Origin: Candidatus Zixiibacteriota bacterium
GTDB taxonomy: Bacteria; Zixibacteria; MSB-5A5; GN15; FEB-12
Assembly: GCA_030591625.1 (NCBI GenBank)
Contig: JAUVAR010000004.1
Span: forward strand, 1-25,896
Direction of reading: 5' to 3'
DNA: 25,896 nucleotides
The notes below the pieces were generated by a model that saw only the letters and a program-made list of their open reading frames with translations, was not told the DNA's origin and did not search any database. Position numbers and translations under genes: made by a program. Shown in pieces: positions 15,463 through 23,141 of this stretch (positions are counted from its first letter, which is position 1; each line of letters opens with the position of its first letter).

Positions 15463-17277
15463 CTATAGAGTTTCCGCCAGTTTTACGAATTCATCAACTG
15501 ATGAAAGTGATCGTGCAACTGCATCTTCCCAGAAACTTTCGCCGGTCAAATCGACGCCAAGATGTTTCATTGCGACATCTTCGGAGCTCATGCTTCCCGA
15601 ATCAAGAAGCAAAGCGCGATACTTATCGGCGAAGGCTGGTCCTTCTTTTTTTGCACGGTCATAAACTCCACCGGCAAAAAGATATCCAAAGACATAAGGG
15701 AAATTATAGAACGGCGTATCAGTGATATGGAAATGCAATTTCGTTGTCCAGAAGAGCGGGTTGTGGCCTGATTCGTCAAGCAACGATCCGAATGCTTCTT
15801 TTTGTGCTTCAACCATTAATTCGCAAAGACGATCTTTACTAACCATACCATTGGGACGTTCGGCATAGAATTTTTTCTCAAATAAGAAACGACTATGCAC
15901 ATCACAGAAGAACACGTACGGTTGCTGTAATTGTTGGTCCAAGAGCATCAGCTTTTCCTGTGGATCATCGCACTCCGTGAGTGCGGCATCGGTCACGAGC
16001 ATTTCATTAAATATCGAAGCTGTTTCAGCGACTGTCATAGGATAATTTGTTGCCAAGTATTCCGTTTTACTCAAGACATGCTGATGATACCCATGACCAA
16101 GTTCGTGCGCGAGAGTCATCATCTGATCGTACGATCCGGCGTAGGTCATAAATATTCGGCTCTGTCGTCCGGGACCGAACGATGAACAAAAAGCGCCATC
16201 ACGTTTCCCGCCACGATCTTCGGCCTCGACCCAGCCCTTATCAATTGCCATCCGGCAATAGCCGGCGATATCTTTTGAGAAGGCACCGGTCTGTTTGATT
16301 ACAAATTCTGATGCTTCATCAAATGTAAACAGTTTGTCGGCTTTACCACATGGAGCAAACTCATCGTACCAGCGATACTTATCGATACCGAGCAATTTCT
16401 TTTTAGCATCAATATATGGTGCAAGCTTGTGAGTTTCACGAGTGATAACTCGCCACATCGCATCAAGCGTTTTTTCCGAGAGTCTTGCAATCGATAGCGG
16501 TTCCTGTAGAATGTTGTCCCAGCCACGTCTCTTGTAAAGAGCCATACGGAACCCGGCGAGCGAATTGAGGGTCATAGCACTAAGGTCGGCATTACTTCCC
16601 CATGTTTCCTGAATTTTCTCGAATGCTTCTTTGCGGACTTCACGATCAGGGTCGGCCATCTTGGTCGCAAGTTGTCCAACTGACATAGATTCGGTATCAC
16701 CATTTGAAGATACTATAGCTTTGAGTGAACCGGACATCTTGCTATAAATCCGACCCCAGCCATGATAACCATCAACGGCAAGATCAAGCGCGAGTCCTTC
16801 CATTTCAGGTGACATCTTACGGGAGGCATGTTCGCGCATTTCGTTCAGATAAAAACGAATTTCGTTTAGTCTTCCCGTTGTAACGAGCTTGTTCCATTCA
16901 TCGTCGGGTTGTTCGGCGGCCAATGATTCCAAAGTTGTTTTGAGTTTTTCCCATTCTGCGTAGAGGGCATCACCTTCGGCCATGCCGGCAATTGCAACCG
17001 AGTCGTTTACATCTGCCGAAGCCAAACATGAGGCGAACGATGCAATTGTTAGAACATCTTCGCACAGCTGTTGCCAATCGAGAATATATTCTGTCCAGGC
17101 TTTCTGGGTGTCATTATTAAGAACTGTTGGAAGTTCCTCTAAGCTGGATGCAGATTTAACCAGTCGTTCTTTAACCGAACTGCGGTATTTATGGAAGGCA
17201 TCTCCGGCCATTCCACCTTCAAAGATAGAATCCATATTCCAAACTGGTGAAGCCAGAATTTTTGTATCGGTAGTCAT
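15463..17277 (-). CDS. pepF: Oligoendopeptidase F (M3 family metallopeptidase)
   Basis: The protein (604 residues) is the usual length for PepF-type M3B enzymes. The zinc site is H-E-L-G-H at 391-395, within L-A-H-E-L-G-H-G-Y-H-Q-H. The third ligand is E418, in A-E-T-A-S-I-F-N-E. The upstream F-C-S-S-F-G-P-G-R segment and the C-terminal helical bundle are also family-typical. It has no signal peptide and should act in the cytoplasm, cutting short peptides of roughly 7-20 residues. AGGAG lies 8 nt before the ATG. The preceding gene, 41 nt upstream, encodes a POT-like carrier, so uptake and hydrolysis of peptides are probably co-expressed. Tandem M32 carboxypeptidases at 23142 onward may finish the degradation. 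Confidence 0.93.
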   Translation of the reverse strand: MTTDTKILASPVWNMDSIFEGGMAGDAFHKYRSSVKERLVKSASSLEELPTVLNNDTQKAWTEYILDWQQLCEDVLTIASFASCLASADVNDSVAIAGMAEGDALYAEWEKLKTTLESLAAEQPDDEWNKLVTTGRLNEIRFYLNEMREHASRKMSPEMEGLALDLAVDGYHGWGRIYSKMSGSLKAIVSSNGDTESMSVGQLATKMADPDREVRKEAFEKIQETWGSNADLSAMTLNSLAGFRMALYKRRGWDNILQEPLSIARLSEKTLDAMWRVITRETHKLAPYIDAKKKLLGIDKYRWYDEFAPCGKADKLFTFDEASEFVIKQTGAFSKDIAGYCRMAIDKGWVEAEDRGGKRDGAFCSSFGPGRQSRIFMTYAGSYDQMMTLAHELGHGYHQHVLSKTEYLATNYPMTVAETASIFNEMLVTDAALTECDDPQEKLMLLDQQLQQPYVFFCDVHSRFLFEKKFYAERPNGMVSKDRLCELMVEAQKEAFGSLLDESGHNPLFWTTKLHFHITDTPFYNFPYVFGYLFAGGVYDRAKKEGPAFADKYRALLLDSGSMSSEDVAMKHLGVDLTGESFWEDAVARSLSSVDEFVKLAETL

Positions 17278-17318
17278 CTAATTAACTCCTGTAATCTTTA
17301 GTCAAGTCCTAGCGACGT

Positions 17319-18782
17319 TTAAACATCGGCCGCTTCATATTTCTTTACCCATTTCGCATAGAACAACATTGCAATAGCCGATGCAATTCCAACCGCTGCA
17401 AATCTATACCACAATTCATACGGACTATATGTATCCCACAATAGCTGTGTCACATCGGTATGATTCGATGACGTCACTTCAACAAGCCTGTTCATCGCAT
17501 CGCTTCTTGAAACACCTGTGATATCGAAATTGTTCTTTAAATAATCGATAGCGAGATTAGCTTTGTCACCCATCTCATCATAAACATGACCCGCTACATA
17601 GGAACCGAGTCCCCAGCCTATCCCCTGTGGGACATTGGCATAACCCATGTAGAGTCCTTTTTCACCCTCCGGGGCAATGACCCCGAGATACTCATTCATC
17701 TTAGGACTCGATAACATCTCACCAACGGAGAATAGTAGAATTCCGAGCATACAATACAAACCAACATTTGTGAAACCGGCCGCTATCAGCCCAACTGAGC
17801 CGATCGTAATCCCCAGAAAGATCGAATGGGTGCGACGCATCCGGGAAACCATCCAGTTGACAATCACAACAGTGAAAATAATTAAACCGGCGTTTGCATT
17901 AATCATCCACTCCTGAGACAACTGTGCTCCACGTAAAGAATTTTTCTGAAGCATGAAGTCTGGGATATTAAGACTTTCTACAAGTTTGGAACTATCGACC
18001 CAGTCAACGATGAAGTTTGGAAGCATGTCAAAAAGCTGCATGAACATCAGCCAGAAACCAGACATGATCAAAACGAAAACTATTAAACGCAGATTGAAAA
18101 ACTTAACTATCGTATCCTTGAGCGTCTTGACAAAACTGGCTGTCTGGGCACCACCTGCGGGAAGCTCTTTATAAGTAAAGAGCATAAGGAAATTCAGCGA
18201 GACAATCCCGGCGCATCCATAAAACACAGCCGGCCATGAGATCCCATAGAGAAAATGGGCGAGCGGTGGTCCAAGAAATCCGCCAATATTGACAAGCATA
18301 TAAAATGCGCCCCATCCAACCGAAGAGTTTCGTTTTGTCAGCACCTGACACATAGTGCCCTGTACGCCCGGTTTGAATATTGCTGTTCCCAGCGCCAGCA
18401 CACAGCAACCAAAGAGGAACGGATAAAATTCTCGCTGAGTTGCCATCAAGACATACCCTGCTACTTTGATTGCGATTGAAATTGTTATTGTTTTCTTAAA
18501 ACCATAACGGTCGGCAAAGCCTCCTGATATCATTGGTACAAGTGATTGTACTAATGCCCACCAGAGGAAAATCTGACCTTTCTCAATCGCAGTAAAATGC
18601 AGCCCGGCAACTTCGTCTGCCTGAGCAATATAAATCGGGATAACAACTCGCACGCCATAGTAGGCCAGCCGTTCCCACATCTCCATAATGTTGACCATCC
18701 AGAAAGCGCGCCCCAAACTTGTCATTTGGCGAATCAAAGGCTCTTTCTGGTCAGCCGTCATCTCACTCGTAGTTGTTGACAT
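17319..18782 (-). CDS. POT/PTR2-like MFS transporter, probable peptide uptake
   Basis: The 487-residue protein has about 12 hydrophobic helices. Near residue 35 it carries M-W-E-R-L-A-Y-Y-G-V-R, a variant of the E-R-F-x-Y-Y-G motif of proton-dependent oligopeptide transporters. G-G-F-A-D-R-Y-G-F-K-K is the MFS loop 2-3 signature, and F-K-P-G-V-Q-G-T is the POT version of the next motif. A central soluble loop (residues about 205-230) and a helix-rich second half follow. It precedes pepF in an operon, supporting peptide transport (inference). The ATG at 18782 has only AGGA 2 nt away; an ATG at 18761 is an alternative. A TTGACC-16-TATCTT promoter lies upstream. The substrate could instead be nitrate or a nucleoside, but the ERxxYYG-like motif favours peptides. 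Confidence 0.8.
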   Translation of the reverse strand: MSTTTSEMTADQKEPLIRQMTSLGRAFWMVNIMEMWERLAYYGVRVVIPIYIAQADEVAGLHFTAIEKGQIFLWWALVQSLVPMISGGFADRYGFKKTITISIAIKVAGYVLMATQREFYPFLFGCCVLALGTAIFKPGVQGTMCQVLTKRNSSVGWGAFYMLVNIGGFLGPPLAHFLYGISWPAVFYGCAGIVSLNFLMLFTYKELPAGGAQTASFVKTLKDTIVKFFNLRLIVFVLIMSGFWLMFMQLFDMLPNFIVDWVDSSKLVESLNIPDFMLQKNSLRGAQLSQEWMINANAGLIIFTVVIVNWMVSRMRRTHSIFLGITIGSVGLIAAGFTNVGLYCMLGILLFSVGEMLSSPKMNEYLGVIAPEGEKGLYMGYANVPQGIGWGLGSYVAGHVYDEMGDKANLAIDYLKNNFDITGVSRSDAMNRLVEVTSSNHTDVTQLLWDTYSPYELWYRFAAVGIASAIAMLFYAKWVKKYEAADV

Positions 18783-18822
18783 ATTCCTGTCCCGGTTGTA
18801 GCGTTATTTTTTAGAAGCGACT

Positions 18823-18850
18823 AAGATAACCCAAGAACCGGCAGGGTCAA
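18823..18850 (-). promoter_or_regulatory. Sigma70-like promoter for the POT/pepF operon
   Basis: On the minus strand TTGACC (18850-18845) and TATCTT (18828-18823) are separated by 16 bp, with 40 nt to the transporter ATG. This is the best hexamer pair seen in the window. It overlaps the region just upstream of the divergent Smr gene. Confidence 0.45.
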
Positions 18851-18855
18851 GCGAG

Positions 18856-19146
18856 ATGGATGAAAATATCCCAAATGATAATCCTCATGAGCTTCCAATT
18901 GATGGCACCCTCGATTTGCATCAATTTGCTCCAAACGAAACAAAAGAAGTTCTAATCGAGTATATTCGTGAGTGCAAAAGGGTTGGGATATTCGAACTGA
19001 GGGTCGTTCATGGCAAGGGAAAGGGAGTGCAAAGGCGAATTGTCCAATCGGCTCTGGAAAAACATCCTGATGTAATCAAGTTTTGGGCTGAGTCGGGTTC
19101 TGGAGGTGGATGGGGTGCTACTTTGGTTAATCTTCGTAAGGATTAG
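18856..19146 (+). CDS. Small Smr-domain protein
   Basis: The 96-residue protein is essentially a lone Smr (small MutS-related) domain. L-D-L-H-Q occupies residues 19-23, V-V-H-G-K-G-K-G follows around 49-56, and W-G-A-T-L-V is near the end. These match the D-L-H, H-G-x-G and G-A-T-x-V motifs of Smr nucleases and RNA/DNA-binding proteins. It is divergent from the transporter operon, with the intergenic promoter region shared. No companion MutS2-like gene is present. Role could be nicking endonuclease or ribosome/RNA quality control, as in stand-alone Smr proteins (family knowledge); undecided. Confidence 0.85.
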   Translation: MDENIPNDNPHELPIDGTLDLHQFAPNETKEVLIEYIRECKRVGIFELRVVHGKGKGVQRRIVQSALEKHPDVIKFWAESGSGGGWGATLVNLRKD

Positions 19147-19195
19147 AAAAATAAAAATAAAAAAGAGAAACGCCCCCGTTACCGAGGGCCTCTCT
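19146..19195 (-). terminator. Rho-independent terminator, leftward
   Basis: The stem GCCCCCG (19172-19178) pairs with CGAGGGC (19183-19189) across a TTAC loop with one mismatch, extended by AGAGA/TCTCT. On the minus strand it is followed by a long T-rich run (the A-rich stretch at 19146-19164). On the plus strand no T run follows, so it should stop transcripts coming from the right. Confidence 0.7.
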
Positions 19196-20209
19196 CTGTG
19201 GATGGAGGTTTCATGGTTTAGTCAGCTTACGCCAACTTAACCGTTTCGCCTCCGAGTGGCGCTATGGCTCCAGCCGTTTTGACGGTAAAGAGAGACGCTC
19301 AAAGCGTCCCTACCGACACCCCACTCTCTTACATTTTGGATCATAACAGGTACTGGCCGCAAAGCAGACAGACCAAAGCCACTCATAGGAATCTTATGGG
19401 AGCGATACGAACACAAACCTGCGAACGAACAGACTAATGTTGAAGCCAACGACGTTAATCGCTGCCAGCTAACCGACCATGCCGTCAAGGACGCAGCCTG
19501 GATGGTAGGCGCCATGAAGTTGTTCGAGTCCGAATCATTGCCGGATTCATCGAATCGAACAGGCGGCCTGGTTGCCGAAGGCGCCGGCCTGACAATAGTG
19601 CACTCTACATTAGTTGCTCGATTATTCGATCTGACAAAATGCCCGATCGATAAGTTAACCGTACCACTGCGCGCGAATGCGGAAACCTTCTCGCACGGGT
19701 TACGTTTTATATCGCTCCTGATATAATTTTTTATGAAATAGAAATAACTGTCATTAGAGATGCCCGAGAATTGTTCGGGAAGCTTACAGAAAGATCGAAC
19801 TTTAGAAATGCAACCAGCGAATTTTTTATCGCCAGCATCGACTCTTAGCATGCCGCGCTCCAAATTAGACAGTTTGTCACACAAGGCGGCGAATCAGGGA
19901 TTTTAACAACATAACACAGACCATCAATTGAGGTGTGTCTTTTTTATAATTGGCAGGGGTAGTTAGAAATATTTAATCATACGCAACCGTACGTAATGCT
20001 ACCTCGTTTAAATTACCTAATTCGTCAGTTAACTATCTCAGAAGACCGTTTGGTGGCTTATGTTGACCGTTTTCTCCCATAAGGGAGTCACCTCTACAGT
20101 ATTCCAAGCAGTTACAAAATAACCGATAAATGCTGTGTGTCAAGCGATTTGTCGCTAATGGTGCGCGTAATCCAAATTATGAATTGCGATGTATGCAGAT
20201 CGATATTCT
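19147..20209. other. About 1 kb without an identified gene; hairpin-rich, possible non-coding RNA
   Basis: I found no protein gene here that I trust. A 215-codon open frame on the minus strand (19237-19884, TTG start) has biased composition and no recognisable domain. The plus strand is also open for about 145 codons up to 19728, without a usable start. Structure is plentiful: GGAGG/CCTCC around an 8-bp stem at 19204-19253; a long hairpin at 19283-19315 with GACGCT/AGCGTC at the loop; nested GTTCGA/TCGAAC and GAATC/GATTC at 19522-19560. The block is flanked by a leftward terminator and, at 19914-19946, a rightward one. I tested tmRNA and RNase P RNA signatures and did not find them. From 19950 to 20209 I see nothing except one hairpin at 20074-20087. 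Confidence 0.4.
19914..19946 (+). terminator. Rho-independent terminator, rightward
   Basis: ACACA-GA-CC (19914-19922) pairs with GG-TGTGT (19932-19938), a 2-nt bulge on the left and a 9-nt loop, followed by CTTTTTTATAA. It faces right, so some transcript enters from 19150-19910 on the plus strand; no gene there was identified. Confidence 0.65.
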
Positions 20210-21091
20210 CTAAGATTGCTTAGTTGTTGTGCGAGTAGCTTTTATCGCATCGAGCTTGTCAACAAATTCACCAGCTTCACGCTTGGAAAGTCCAAGTGTG
20301 ACAAGATTTTCAATACTGCTGTCGATATTCTCAAGCGCATCCGCTAATATTGAAACTTCCGGTCCTGAAAATGTAAAGGAATTCAGAGCATAATCCTCGA
20401 ACGCCTCATACGCGAGCGGACAAATAGTACGAACCATATCGGCCATCACATCGGCATAAACTCGAATCTCTTTTTGGGCATGACGGTCGAGTCTGAGCCT
20501 TAGAAAATGGAATAGATTGTGAAGGTCAATTTTCCAGTACCATTCGGTGTAGAGCGAAAGAGGAAGATTTATCCGTGCCAGCTCACGCGCAAGGCCAGCC
20601 TCAACTAATTGCTCGTAATTGGAGTACTGATCTTTCTGCGAAGTTTCTGAATGCTCGAGGAATCTTTCACGTAGTTCATCACCGACCGATTCATCGGTCC
20701 GACCCTGTTTGTTATCTTTTGATTGGAAGCCGATATCTTTCGGTTCAGGACGATAGAATTCCTCTTTCATGACCGAGTAACGTCCGGAAACTTCGTTCAC
20801 ATTGGCGGTGCGATGTCTGATCCATTGACGGGCGACAAAGATTGGCAGTTTGATATGAAACTTCAGTTCGACCATCTCGAACGGCGAGGTATGTTTGTGT
20901 TTCATCAGGTAGCGGATAAGACCACGATCCTGCGAGACTTTTTTCGTCCCTCCCCCGTAGGAGACACGTGCAGCCTGAACTATAGCGTCATCGGAACCCA
21001 TATAATCGACGAGCCTTACAAAGCCGTGATCGAGCAGTTTGAATTCTTTATCCAATAAAGCGTCAGCTTCTTTGTTTATCGCGTGTGGCAC
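20210..21091 (-). CDS. thyX: FAD-dependent thymidylate synthase ThyX
   Basis: ThyX converts dUMP to dTMP using methylene-tetrahydrofolate, FAD and NADPH. The diagnostic R-H-R-x5-E-x-S-x-R-Y-S motif is present (R-H-R-T-A-N-V-N-E-V-S-G-R-Y-S), at residues 92-106 from the start used here. R-A-A/A-A-R-V-S-Y-G and H-T-S-P-F-E precede it as in the family. I chose the GTG at 21091 because the longer open frame, from a GTG at 21187, adds 32 hydrophobic residues that look untranslated, has no ribosome site, and covers a TAATAT-like -10 region. With this start the protein is 293 residues, slightly long for ThyX, with an extra insert after the motif. The start remains uncertain. No thyA is visible. Confidence 0.9.
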   Translation of the reverse strand: MPHAINKEADALLDKEFKLLDHGFVRLVDYMGSDDAIVQAARVSYGGGTKKVSQDRGLIRYLMKHKHTSPFEMVELKFHIKLPIFVARQWIRHRTANVNEVSGRYSVMKEEFYRPEPKDIGFQSKDNKQGRTDESVGDELRERFLEHSETSQKDQYSNYEQLVEAGLARELARINLPLSLYTEWYWKIDLHNLFHFLRLRLDRHAQKEIRVYADVMADMVRTICPLAYEAFEDYALNSFTFSGPEVSILADALENIDSSIENLVTLGLSKREAGEFVDKLDAIKATRTTTKQS

Positions 21092-21253
21092 TTGGTATTC
21101 TTTCGGTATTGCTAATTTTGGTGTGGAATATATTACACAGTCTCGCCTAACGCAATACAGGAAATATGTGATTGACAAGAGAGACACCGCACTTGATAAT
21201 AGATGGGTACAATAGGACTAAACAGGGACTCGGGAGTCTCAAGGGAGCAAAAC

Positions 21254-22129
21254 ATGAAGATCGGGAAACCACCAAGCAGCCGTAACCAGTTACGATGGTC
21301 GAAATTTAAGAAAACTGAATCTGGAGACTGGTTTTTGTCACTCATGCCACATTATTACGCACAGCTTATCGAACTGGATGCACCTGATATCATTAATAAG
21401 TCGCGAATTGGATTTTATGATTCCAAGAGCGGAAAAACAAAGAATATTTTTCTGAGAAATCTAACTTCTGCAGATGTGGATTGTATTGAACAACTCTTAT
21501 GTGACTACGAACAGTTGGTCATAATCAATTTGAATAAGCACATAGAAGATTTATTCACTAATGAATTGGATTATTGTGTAGCTCTTGATTTCTTAAGATC
21601 TAACCCGGAAAGTGATCATCGCACAGAAGTTGGAGAGCTTGTTTATCAATCCAAGAGTATGGGAGATCGGGATGCGGCTACGAGCCTTGCATATAAACTT
21701 GGTGTCCTACTTAAACGAATGCACAAACTTTCAAGTGCAAGGCAGCATCGATTATCTTTTGTACCACCAAATCCATTGAAGGAATTTGATCTCCCCCGTC
21801 ATCTGTGTGAACTACTTGTTAAAAATGAGGAAGTATCGTCCCTCCTTGACCCCCAACAACCTCTCATTGAGTCAGTATTGAAACGACCAAAAGCTCCAAT
21901 CAAGAACTTGTCTGTAGAAGAAAAAGCAGTAAATTGGAATAAGCTGATTGAGGACGAACAAATTGAGATCAATGGTGATCCAACAGGTTGTTCTGTTATT
22001 GTAGTTGATGATTTGTACCAATCAGGGACCACCCTATGGTCGTATGCTAAGTACCTTAAGGCTCGGGGTGCCATTGAAGTAATCGGACTTGTTTGTGTAA
22101 AGAATTTGAGGGACAAGGACAACAAGTAA
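21254..22129 (+). CDS. ComF-like phosphoribosyltransferase, candidate ShosT-type toxin
   Basis: The 291-residue protein ends in a type I PRTase fold. V-I-V-V-D-D-L-Y-Q-S-G-T-T at 248-260 is the PRPP-binding loop, preceded by K-R-P-K-A-P-I-K-N-L-S and F-V-P-P-N-P-L-K-E-F-D-L-P as in ComFC. The N-terminal 150 residues have no CXXC zinc finger of ComFC and are unrecognised. The ATG at 21254 has GGGAG 7 nt upstream; an ATG at 21203 has none. The gene overlaps the DprA-like gene by TAATG. PRTase followed by a DprA-like partner matches my recollection of ShosTA, in which the PRTase is the toxin. The identification is by architecture, not by a search. The gene is visibly more AT-rich than its flanks, suggesting transfer. 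Confidence 0.7.
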   Translation: MKIGKPPSSRNQLRWSKFKKTESGDWFLSLMPHYYAQLIELDAPDIINKSRIGFYDSKSGKTKNIFLRNLTSADVDCIEQLLCDYEQLVIINLNKHIEDLFTNELDYCVALDFLRSNPESDHRTEVGELVYQSKSMGDRDAATSLAYKLGVLLKRMHKLSSARQHRLSFVPPNPLKEFDLPRHLCELLVKNEEVSSLLDPQQPLIESVLKRPKAPIKNLSVEEKAVNWNKLIEDEQIEINGDPTGCSVIVVDDLYQSGTTLWSYAKYLKARGAIEVIGLVCVKNLRDKDNK

Positions 22130-23061
22130 TGAGTGAAACAGCTTTACTACAATTAATGCTTGCGAACGGATTGGGTAGCCGAACCATGAGCAAGATTCTT
22201 GATCGACTCAATAGTACCGGAGTTAGTATTGACGATGCACTGCAGGGTTCTACTAATGACATAGCACAACAGTTGAATTTGAAAGAGGTTATAGCTGAAA
22301 ATGTTGTAAGTAGTAAAACAGAAGCTGAACAGCTCAGTGATGCTTTATTTCAGCAAAACATTAACATAGTATCCAAATGGTCCCAGGACTATCCACGCAT
22401 GCTTAGAGACAGACTACAAGAGCTTGCACCTCCAATTCTTTTTCTGGGTGGTAATTTGCAAATACTGAAAGAACAGTCAGTCGGTTTTTGTGGATCGCGG
22501 AGTGCATCAGAAAAGGGATGTGATATTGCAAGAACTTTTGCCGGCAAACTTGCGACAGAAGGTCTTAACGTAGTCAGTGGATATGCTAATGGTATTGATT
22601 TGGCTTCACATGAAGGCGCAATGACTTCTGGTGGCACCACCACAATTGTACTTGCACATGGAATTCTTAAATTTTCAGTTAAACAAGCCGTCGCAGAATT
22701 CATCGATGAAAGAAATACTATAATCGTTTCTGAGTTTCCTCCCCACTTGCCTTGGATTGCCAGAAATGCAATGGTAAGAAATAATACTATTTGTGGATTG
22801 TCGAATGCAATGATACTTGTTGAGTCGGGACTATCGGGAGGAACTTTCGAGGCAGGAAAATCTGCAATGCGGATCGGCTGTCCTTTATTCGTCGTGGAAT
22901 ATGAAAACCCACCTGAGTCTGCAGAAGGAAACAAATACTTTCTGGACAAGGGAGTCAAGCCTCTGCATGGAAATTCCAATAGTTCACCAAATCTTCAAGA
23001 CCTTATAAGTGTAATCGAAAATAGTGAAATGGGACCCCAACAAAAATCGTTATTCGACTAA
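22129..23061 (+). CDS. DprA/Smf-like SLOG-domain protein, candidate ShosA-type antitoxin
   Basis: The 310-residue protein is DprA-like. An N-terminal helical HhH/SAM-like region (about 1-75) is followed by a Rossmann domain. Motifs are P-P-I-L-F-L-G-G at 101-108, G-F-C-G-S-R-S-A-S-E-K-G at 119-130, V-V-S-G-Y-A-N-G-I-D with H at 161, S-E-F-P-P at 201-205, R-N-N-T-I-C-G-L-S at 217-225 and S-G-G-T-F-E-A-G at 236-243. Chromosomal DprA loads RecA on incoming DNA, but it normally also has a C-terminal winged-helix domain, which is missing here. The overlap TAATG with the PRTase gene means coupled translation. Together they look like a two-gene defence or toxin-antitoxin cassette, so I doubt it is the cell's competence DprA. 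A stand-alone DprA role is not excluded. Confidence 0.75.
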   Translation: MSETALLQLMLANGLGSRTMSKILDRLNSTGVSIDDALQGSTNDIAQQLNLKEVIAENVVSSKTEAEQLSDALFQQNINIVSKWSQDYPRMLRDRLQELAPPILFLGGNLQILKEQSVGFCGSRSASEKGCDIARTFAGKLATEGLNVVSGYANGIDLASHEGAMTSGGTTTIVLAHGILKFSVKQAVAEFIDERNTIIVSEFPPHLPWIARNAMVRNNTICGLSNAMILVESGLSGGTFEAGKSAMRIGCPLFVVEYENPPESAEGNKYFLDKGVKPLHGNSNSSPNLQDLISVIENSEMGPQQKSLFD

Positions 23062-23141
23062 TCCCACCTACTTGCCCCTGACTCCAAAATTCTGTATCTT
23101 CTCATTCTTTGACGGAATAATAATAAACTCTGGAGTCCGAT

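Noticed and set aside
19200..19730. tmRNA or RNase P RNA
   Set aside because: I looked for a tag frame ending in Ala-Ala-stop, the tmRNA 5' GGxUUCGAC block, a 3' T-arm plus CCA, and the GAGGAAAGUCC block; none was convincing on either strand.
19237..19884. 215-codon open frame on the minus strand as a protein gene
   Set aside because: It begins with TTG without a ribosome site, has no recognisable domain, unusual Ser/Arg/Asn-rich composition, runs through strong palindromes, and the opposite strand is equally open.
20074..20087. CTCCC-ATAA-GGGAG hairpin as thyX terminator
   Set aside because: No T-rich tail follows on the minus strand; A residues follow instead.
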